Source of the DNA: Conus ventricosus
Lineage: Eukaryota > Mollusca > Gastropoda > Neogastropoda > Conidae
Direction: 5' to 3'
NCBI GenBank assembly: GCA_018398815.1
Contig: JAFLJL010003948.1
Location: 1 to 18,969 of the forward strand
DNA length: 18,969 bases
A program made the translations under genes and the position numbers. Positions 1-5,632 of this stretch are shown in pieces. The notes under the pieces were generated by a model that was not told where the DNA came from, did not search any database, and was given only the letters and a program-made list of their open reading frames with translations. Positions within the stretch are counted from its first letter, which is position 1; each line of letters starts with the position of its first letter.

Positions 1-56
1 AGGAGGGAAGAAGAGGGTTCAGCAGTATTGATTTTTTGGCCAACGCAGACACTACT

Positions 57-381
<325 letters not shown>

Positions 382-612
382 CTGAGGGCAACTTAACTTT
401 GTCAGGGTTTCTCTCTCCCCACGCTGTAATTAACATACCGCAAAGTAATCGGATAGCCTGGTGCACCCACCGTGTATATGGGCGCGTTCAGCCACAACTG
501 CTTTTCCCTGCGTTACTCTATGGGAATGTGTTCAGTCCTGGCTACTCTCTGAAAACTTTAGTAAATTAGTATTGAAAACGGATAACCCTACACAGTATTA
601 CTCTTACTTGTC
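382..612. other. Unique spacer, no supported gene
   Basis: Non-repetitive sequence between the microsatellite and the hairpin. A plus-strand frame stays open to 569 and ends with residues such as HRVYGRVQPQLLFPALLYG, but its start lies in the microsatellite, it has no recognisable motif, and the opposite strand is partly open too. No splice sites of good quality define an exon. I call it non-coding with low certainty. Confidence 0.4.
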
Positions 613-701
613 AGAGAACAGGGAAAGGGGCATTCTGGGTTACTTTCGCCCGAACTGAGTGAGGGCGGAAGTGGCTCAGAATGCCCCTTTCCCTGTTCTC
701 T
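613..701 (+). ncRNA. 89-nt long-stem hairpin (miRNA-precursor-like or miniature foldback element)
   Basis: Arms 613-637 and 677-701 are perfect 25-bp reverse complements. The next 14 positions inward (638-651 against 663-676) also pair completely in plus-strand RNA, as 10 Watson-Crick and 4 G-U pairs. The result is a bulge-free 39-bp stem with an 11-nt loop at 652-662. On the minus strand the four wobbles become A-C mismatches, so the plus-strand RNA is the better folder. The size fits animal miRNA precursors (roughly 60-90 nt), but the near-perfect pairing also suits a MITE or inverted duplication. CTTGT occurs at 607-611 and 700-704, overlapping the arm ends, and could be a target duplication. 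No Pol II or Pol III promoter is obvious. Structure is certain; function is inferred. Confidence 0.5.
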
Positions 702-1110
702 TGTTCCCATCTGATCTCATTCAGCTAGATTTGGCGCAACATATCTATAAGTAGCCATTATCTGTCCTACATTTTAGTAACAGAAATACTAACATACTGA
801 AATCAGTGTATTCTTATCTGCACCTGTGCATGATGGAAATTGTATTAATTTAACCTTTACCGTGCTTCCTGGGTCTTCCATGACCCAGTGACTCAATAAA
901 AACATCATATCTTATGAACGGATAGAGCTATGCTCACCAAATCTTAGGAGTTTGTCAACGATCTTATTAACAGCAGCTGGTCACAGAAATGTCACTCAGT
1001 CAGATCATAAATACAACACAATTAAATGTCGCATTTCATTCATATCATACCTCAGAGGCACGTATCTCTCATGTCCGAAGGATTGGTTGACAGGACTAGT
1101 AACACCCGCC
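702..1110. other. Unique AT-rich spacer with one small hairpin
   Basis: No gene, RNA or dispersed repeat is evident. The only structure is the 7-bp hairpin CTGGGTC-TTCCAT-GACCCAG at 869-888. AATAAA follows at 895-900, but without an upstream exon it cannot be called a poly(A) signal. The plus frame starting at 952 runs into the CA/poly-G tract and looks non-coding. Confidence 0.5.
869..888. other. Small perfect inverted repeat (7-bp stem, 6-nt loop)
   Basis: CTGGGTC at 869-875 and GACCCAG at 882-888 are exact reverse complements around TTCCAT. There is no T-run after it, so a bacterial-type terminator reading is not supported. It may be a fragment of an old dispersed repeat. Confidence 0.5.
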
Positions 1111-1116
1111 ACTACA

Positions 1117-1212
1117 ACCCCCCCCTCACCCCACCCCCCACCCCACCCCCACACACACACACACAAAAGAAAAGAAAAAAGAAAACGGAGGGGGGGGGGG
1201 GGGGGGGGGGGG
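1117..1212. repeat. C-rich / (CA)n / A-rich / poly-G tract
   Basis: Runs of 4-6 C dominate about 1117-1150. (CA)n follows to 1164, then an A-rich purine stretch, then 23 consecutive G at 1190-1212. The plus strand carries clustered C-runs and a long G-run, so both i-motif and G-quadruplex structures are possible. The exact G-run length should be treated as uncertain in any long-read assembly. Confidence 0.9.
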
Positions 1213-1296
1213 ATGGAAAAAAAAAGAAAAGTGTGGATAATTCCTCCCAAATGACATTTGTTTTGCCAGGCAGAGGTGTTGAGATATTTGAGCTAG

Positions 1297-1355
1297 GATA
1301 AGATAAGATAATGTTGCTTATAGCCCAGCCGACCGCAAAGGGCCATATCAGGGCT
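1297..1355 (-). mobile_element. 59-bp retroposon-like element, copy 1, with a perfect 14-bp target duplication
   Basis: The segment between two perfect copies of GATATTTGAGCTAG (1283-1296 and 1356-1369) is 59 bp long. It recurs at 2375-2433 with one base different. Read on the minus strand it starts AGCCCTGATATGG and ends in three TTATC repeats, like the short-repeat 3' tail of LINE-mobilised SINEs. The closing stem AGCCC/GGGCT (1322-1326 with 1351-1355) begins exactly at the 5' boundary. Inner GGCC/GGTC pairing needs a G-U pair available only in minus-strand RNA. It encodes no protein. It could be a complete ultra-short retroposon or the 3' end of a longer SINE or LINE inserted at a fixed stop point. 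Confidence 0.65.
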
Positions 1356-1375
1356 GATATTTGAGCTAGCTGCCG

Positions 1376-1378
<3 letters not shown>

Positions 1379-1444
<66 letters not shown>
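1379..1444. repeat. (AT)33 microsatellite
   Basis: Uninterrupted AT dinucleotides starting 9 bp after the right-hand target duplication of the first 59-bp element. Pure AT alternation of this length is self-complementary and prone to cruciform extrusion and length change. Confidence 0.98.
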
Positions 1445-1446
<2 letters not shown>

Positions 1447-1519
1447 GACAGATGTGCAAGTTCCTGCTTTGACAGCAGGCAAACTTAAGCCAAGTGCATC
1501 AGAAATTGAATCAAGAAGA

Positions 1520-1538
1520 ATCTAGCATGCTTATGACT

Positions 1539-1636
<98 letters not shown>

Positions 1637-1727
1637 ATACACATTATCATCATCATCATCATCATCATCATCTAGCATGCTTACACACACACACACACAC
1701 ACACACACACGTACACACACACACACA
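1520..1727. repeat. Compound microsatellite (TC)n-(AC)n-(ATC)n-(AC)n with a 14-bp flanking direct repeat
   Basis: (TC)n with some TCTG units covers about 1539-1586, (AC)n 1586-1644, (ATC)n 1645-1672 and (AC)n 1683-1727. ATCTAGCATGCTTA occurs at 1520-1533 and again at 1670-1683, bracketing the first three blocks. ORFs on either strand here are Ser-Leu, Thr-His or Asp-rich repeat translations. Confidence 0.95.
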
Positions 1728-1879
1728 TTTGCCACTGGTACAAGTACACACACTCAGACCTCTCAAAAGGCAAGGTCTTTCTTCCTTACTCCATCATTAC
1801 CTCATTGTTAAAAAGCATGCATGTCAATTGTGATTAATTGGAGGGAACAGACTTCTGAAAGAAACAGCTGTTAAGTTAC

Positions 1880-1961
1880 CCAGGCCGAGGCGCTCTGCAA
1901 ACTCTTCATTGTCATACTGCTTGAAAGCACCTTCAATCATGCAAACCTCATGCACTGCATG
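1880..1961 (-). CDS. Possible short coding exon, minus strand (unidentified protein)
   Basis: On the minus strand the frame after a TAG at 1964-1962 reads HAVHEVCMIEGAFKQYDNEE, then FAERLGL, and meets a GTAACT donor-like site whose GT starts at 1879, giving an exon end of phase 1 at 1880. The charged, mixed composition looks protein-like. The upstream acceptor is poor: AG dinucleotides at 1956-1955 and 1948-1947 lack a pyrimidine tract. The plus strand is open across the same bases, so strand is not settled. I do not recognise the family. If real, it could belong to the same minus-strand gene as the candidate exons near 4700, with the 42-bp minisatellite in an intron, but nothing proves this. 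Confidence 0.22.
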
Positions 1962-1975
1962 CTACACTGCATGAC

Positions 1976-2037
1976 AGTGTTTCCTCATGAAATACTGTCA
2001 TCCTATAGTGCTTCCTCATGAAATACTGTCATCCTAT
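1976..2037. repeat. 31-bp tandem duplication
   Basis: Units 1976-2006 and 2007-2037 start AGTGTTTCCTCATGAAATAC and AGTGCTTCCTCATGAAATAC, are each 31 bp and differ by one base. Since 31 is not a multiple of three, the duplication shifts any frame across it. If one unit is ignored, the plus strand is open from about 1877 to a TGA near 2118. Confidence 0.9.
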
Positions 2038-2159
2038 CAGCATTACAGTTTACACCCAGGATTCTGTCCTTTCGCTTTGGATATTGAAAGGTTTTATGAA
2101 ATACATGACATCACAAGAAAAGTTTGAGTGACACAATGATTGACAGATGAATGGGGAAA

Positions 2160-3020
2160 TGCACATCTCAAATGGTAGGTAACACAGATGATATGGGGAA
2201 AAACACACATCTCACATGGTAAGTAACATAGATGATATGGGGAAAAACACACACTCTTACATGGTAAGTAACTTAGATGACATGAGGAAAAACACATCTC
2301 ACATGGTAAGTAACTTAGATGATATGGGGAAAAACACATCTCACATGGTAAGTAACTTAGATGATATGGGGAGAGATAAGATAAGATAATGTTGCTTATA
2401 GCCCAGCCGACCGCAAAGGGCCACATCAGGGCTGATGACATGGGGAAAAACACATTCACATGGTAAGTAACATAGATGATATGGGGAAAAACACATCTCA
2501 CATGGTAAGTAACTTAGATGACATGGGGAAAAATACATCTCACATGGTAAGTAACATAGATGATATGGGGAAAAATACATCTCACATGGTAAGTAACTTA
2601 GATGACATGGGGAAAAATACATCTCACATGGTAAGTAACTTAGATGACATGGGGGAAAAACACATCTCACATGGTAAGTAACTTAGATAATATGGGGAAA
2701 AACACATCTCACATGGTAAGTAACATAGATGACATGGGGGGAAAACACATCTCAAAGGGTAAGTAACATAGATGATATGGGGAAAAACACATCTCAAAGG
2801 GTAAGTAACATAGATGATATGGGGAAAAAAACACATCTCACATGGTAAGTAACTTAGATGATATGGGGAAAAACACATCTCAAAGGGTAAGTAACTTAGA
2901 TGATATGGGGAAAAATACATCTCACATGGTAAGTAACTTAGATGATATGGGGAAAAACACATCTCAAAGGGTAACATAGATGATATGGGGAAAAACACAT
3001 CTCAAATGGTGAGTAACAAT
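2160..3020. repeat. 42-bp minisatellite, about 19 units
   Basis: The core CACATCTCACATGGTAAGTA is followed by ACTTAGATGATATGGGGAAA and two more A. Successive cores lie 42 bp apart for most of the array (for example 2302, 2344; then 2459, 2501, 2543, 2585, 2627), with 43-45-bp variants. Units differ at a few fixed places: CTTAG or CATAG, GATAT or GACAT, CACATGG or CAAAGGG. A 59-bp element interrupts it at 2375-2433. Because 42 is a multiple of three, short ORFs with 14-residue repeats open on both strands; indels break all of them, so coding is unlikely. Confidence 0.97.
2375..2433 (-). mobile_element. 59-bp retroposon-like element, copy 2, inside a minisatellite unit
   Basis: It differs from copy 1 only in CCACATC for CCATATC. 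The unit's GATGATATGGGGA lies at 2360-2372 and GATGACATGGGGA at 2434-2446, giving a 13-bp flanking repeat with one mismatch, plus two extra bases (GA) on the left. The neighbouring unit cores (2344 and 2459) are 115 bp apart instead of 42. The 73-bp excess is about element plus duplication, as expected for insertion with target-site duplication rather than replacement. Boundaries match copy 1 to the base. Confidence 0.65.
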
Positions 3021-3040
3021 ACATAGATGATAACGACTAA

Positions 3041-3237
3041 AAGGGGGCAAGAACAGAAACAACACAGACAAAAAAAAGAGTGAAACGTATACAACATTAT
3101 CCAAAGGAGATTGAAATTCTTAATCTTTTTGTTTGCTACGTTAGCTTTTTTGGAGTTTATTGCATGCGACAAGGATTTCATCTCATTGTAACTAACAGTT
3201 TATGTGATTGGAGACTGAGGCGGCAGGTATGTAATTA
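3041..3237 (+). CDS. Possible plus-strand exon ending at a CAG|GTATGT donor (unidentified)
   Basis: A frame opens after a TAA at 3038-3040 and reads to TAA at 3235-3237. It includes FVCYVSFFGVYCMRQGFHLI and ends CDWRLRRQ at a good donor, CAG|GTATGT, with the splice point at 3226/3227. Its first Met is near residue 42, so it would have to be an internal exon, yet no clear acceptor precedes it. The stretch near 3165-3215 (ACAAGGATTTCATCTCATTG and after) also recalls the ATTTCATTGTA...TGTGA pattern at the 3' ends of some CR1/L2-like LINEs, so a decayed retrotransposon tail is an equal alternative. Confidence 0.15.
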
Positions 3238-3276
3238 AATCAGTCTGTTAACACTTATATACTATCTTACAATACA

Positions 3277-3279
<3 letters not shown>

Positions 3280-3323
<44 letters not shown>

Positions 3324-3417
3324 TGTGTACATGTGCATATGTCATTCTGTGAGTACAAGTGTGTGTGTGAGAAAGAGAGAGAGAAAGACACACAGAGACA
3401 GAGACACACACACAGAG
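3280..3417. repeat. (TG)n and mixed GT/GA/CA simple repeat
   Basis: (TG)n covers about 3280-3328. After a short unique gap, GT, GAGA and CACA tracts alternate from 3358 to 3417. Confidence 0.93.
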
Positions 3418-3550
3418 AATGATAACAATAATGATAATGATATTTTGTTTCTAAAAAAAAATGAAATAAAAAAAAGGCCCAAGCCCCATTTGAAGGAGAA
3501 ACTTGCACTACTAAAAGAAAACTTTCCATGCACTTTTGGTGTTAAAAAAT

Positions 3551-3630
3551 CAACATAAACTTATGCCTGGTGTTAATCAACATAAACTTATGCCTGGTGT
3601 TAATCAACATAAACTTATGCCTGGTGTTTA
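3551..3630. repeat. 27-bp tandem triplication
   Basis: Units 3551-3577 and 3578-3604 are identical and start CAACATAAACTTATGCCTGG. A third from 3605 matches until it diverges near 3629. Such exact identity suggests recent slippage or unequal exchange. Confidence 0.95.
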
Positions 3631-3752
3631 TATGAACTACTATAACACTATATTACAGTGCTCCATCGTTTAAATGACTTTAGAGAGATATACAGAAAAA
3701 TGAAACACAACACCTTCATTTCTTCACAACAAAAGTAAGACTAAACTAAATA

Positions 3753-3923
3753 ATGATGGTCTGCTATGATACTTGGCAAGATTATATTTTGCTCATCTAT
3801 CATGAAATACAGGGCAACACAAACTGGACTTCATCCCCAGCAGCGGATCCACTCATAGGGCACAACAAGTCCTGGTCATTTCTTATGCCTTTGTCTGTGC
3901 TCTATTATGTCAGAGACACCTAA
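3753..3923 (+). CDS. Candidate 56-residue small ORF, unidentified
   Basis: A tandem ATG at 3753-3758 opens a 57-codon frame ending at TAA 3921-3923, with an in-frame TAA just upstream. The product starts MMVCYDTWQDYILLIYHEIQ and ends FLMPLSVLYYVRDT. It is of mixed composition, holds three Trp, has no simple-repeat translation and has a hydrophobic C-terminal part too short to call a membrane segment. An AG near 3809 could also make the 3' part a terminal exon. Frames of this length arise by chance, no family is recognised, and the start context (AAATAATGATGG) is unremarkable. Confidence 0.13.
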   Translation: MMVCYDTWQDYILLIYHEIQGNTNWTSSPAADPLIGHNKSWSFLMPLSVLYYVRDT

Positions 3924-3930
3924 TCTAAAC

Positions 3931-4013
<83 letters not shown>

Positions 4014-4041
4014 TGTGTATGTGTGTATGAGAGTCTTGGTG

Positions 4042-4097
<56 letters not shown>

Positions 4098-4098
4098 C

Positions 4099-4139
<41 letters not shown>

Positions 4140-4175
4140 ATATGTGTGTGTGTTGTGTGTGTGTGTGTGTGTGAG
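3931..4175. repeat. Long (TG)n microsatellite, about 245 bp
   Basis: Nearly continuous TG with short breaks near 3965, 4011-4043, 4093-4101 and 4138-4155. Two breaks share GAGTCTT, suggesting they come from an internal duplication of the array. Cys-Val and Thr-His ORFs here are repeat translations. Confidence 0.97.
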
Positions 4176-4560
4176 TGAGGATGTCAATGTCAAGCCTTGT
4201 TCCATTTGTGAGACTTGCGTTATTATTACACACTACATGGAACTGTATGTCCATAAGGTTCTTGCGCGCAAAATAAATAAATGACTGACTGGCTGACTGA
4301 ATGAACGAAAAACGATTTAAAAAAATTATAATTCTTCAAGCCTGATACATGTACATGGCCACTAGATTTTCCTCACAATCATCCTGATGGGTAGGCAGGC
4401 CTAAAATGTGATTTAGTTTCAAGAAAAACCGAAAACTTTCAGACAATTCTGTCATACCTGACATCAGTTAAAGATGCTATCAATTCTTACCACGATCGGT
4501 AAATCGTTGAATCAAAATGACATCGCCAACGACGACATGATGTGAGACCTATGTTTGCAT
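4176..4560. other. Unique spacer with a short TGAC/TGAA-type tail
   Basis: Mostly unique. At about 4270-4310 AAATAAATAAATGACTGACT leads into TGGCTGACTGAATGAACGAA, a degenerate tetranucleotide tract that could be the tail of an old retroposon. A GTAAGA donor-like site lies on the minus strand (4490-4485). No gene is supported. Confidence 0.45.
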
Positions 4561-4570
4561 ACGTGGCCGC

Positions 4571-4839
4571 CTACGAACCTACTTTCAGTTCATTTTGAAA
4601 CAACTGTTTCAAATACCGCACGCACTGCGAAACATCAGCAGCAAAAAGTTTACGAGCTGAGAACATTCACTAGAATGATTTACTTGTATGTTTGGCTAGT
4701 AACTCACCTGTGTACAGCTTTCTTTTTCCTTGCAGATGATAGCTGGAGTCAGATCTGGGAGCTTTTTCCCAGTTCTTAGAAAGATGTGTACGTGACTACG
4801 GGGAAAACATGGGAGAGCATCGTCATGAAAAGTGGACAT
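4571..4839 (-). CDS. Candidate two-exon small protein gene, minus strand (unidentified)
   Basis: Exon 1 runs 4839-4708: ATG followed by 43 codons, beginning MSTFHDDALPCFPRS and ending KEKESCTQ. It stops exactly at CAG|GTGAGT (intron starts at 4707), a full match to the animal donor consensus; read-through would meet TAG four codons on. An 83-bp intron ends at TTTCGCAG (AG at 4626-4625) after a T-rich run. Exon 2 continues in phase as CVRYLKQLFQNELKVGS and ends at TAG 4573-4571. The predicted product is 61 residues, basic, with four Cys and no signal peptide. A TATAAT-like motif lies on the same strand at 4896-4891. The start context is weak, and exon 2 could instead use a GTAGGT donor before the stop. 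No family recognised. The intron phase match makes this the best gene candidate, but chance is not excluded. Confidence 0.3.
4594..4613. other. 8-bp-stem inverted repeat
   Basis: TTTGAAAC and GTTTCAAA surround AACT as exact reverse complements. It lies inside the candidate second exon of the minus-strand gene, where it would place a small hairpin in the mRNA. Confidence 0.5.
4719..4735 (+). promoter_or_regulatory. Strong plus-strand 3' splice-acceptor-like site
   Basis: A pyrimidine run ending CTTTTTCCTTGCAG gives AG at 4734-4735. The following frame DDSWSQIWELFPSS stops at 4779, as a terminal exon might. It overlaps the minus-strand candidate exon (where the same bases encode KEKES), so at most one reading is likely to be real. 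Confidence 0.25.
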
Positions 4840-5632
4840 CAATTTACACAGTCAGTGATCGCCCTTTTCTTAATTTATTTATTTTTTATTATTATATTTT
4901 TTATCAGTTTATTTCTTTTCAGTTTATTTTTCCCCAGCGCTTTCAATTGTCGCTGGATGCAGTAGATCTCGAGTACTTAATAACAATAACCATGGTAATA
5001 ACAATAGTATGATAATAATAATAATGATATCTAATAATAATGATGACGATGATACTAAATGTTATTTAGATGGGGCAAAAATAGTAAAGAATTTTGTGAT
5101 TGGATTTTTTTTTAGTTCAAATCCATGCAAGAAAAGAAATGCATCAATGTTAACGGGAGTGTTTAAAGTCATCGAGAAGAGATCATTCATATCTTTAACA
5201 AAATCACATGGTTTAAATTTGTGTGTGTTGTTACGTAATTTAGCGTAAACAGCACACGGCCCGATCCACACTTTCCATAGTATGTCTGTGGCTTCAGGTT
5301 GTTATTGGGTTCTTTGAGAAGAGAACGAGCAACTTGCACTTCTTAGCGACACAGTTCTTTGTTACGACCATAGCGTTTGGCCACACACCACCATTAGAAT
5401 TTTGCACTAAAATTCTGTATAATCCGTGTCAGCGTTTAGAGGCCTGTCATAAATTTGAGCCAACATTAATGTTAAACTGATTATTGATCAAAAGAACAAC
5501 CCCCACCAACTAGTTCCCTTGTTTAGGGGGATTTCCCCAGCTGAATTCACAATCTTCAAATACGTGACCTTCCCCTTAGCTCACGTCACATTTCAGGCCT
5601 TTGTACTCACCCGTGACCCTATTTTTGCGCCA
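4840..5632. other. AT-rich unique region with AAT/GAT trinucleotide tract
   Basis: 4868-4935 is T-rich (ATTT units). 4978-5055 holds AATAATAATG and GATGACGATGAT runs. The rest is unique. A minus-strand frame from 5271 to a stop at 5064-5062 gives 69 codons of mixed composition (for example KPCDFVKDMNDLFSMTLN), but begins with GTG and has no clear acceptor. Nothing else supports a gene. Confidence 0.4.

Noticed and set aside
895..900. AATAAA poly(A) signal
   Set aside because: AT-rich context and no supported exon upstream.
5062..5271. 69-codon minus ORF
   Set aside because: Starts only with GTG, no good acceptor and no recognised family. Composition is reasonable, so it is mentioned under the 4840-5632 region but not called a gene.
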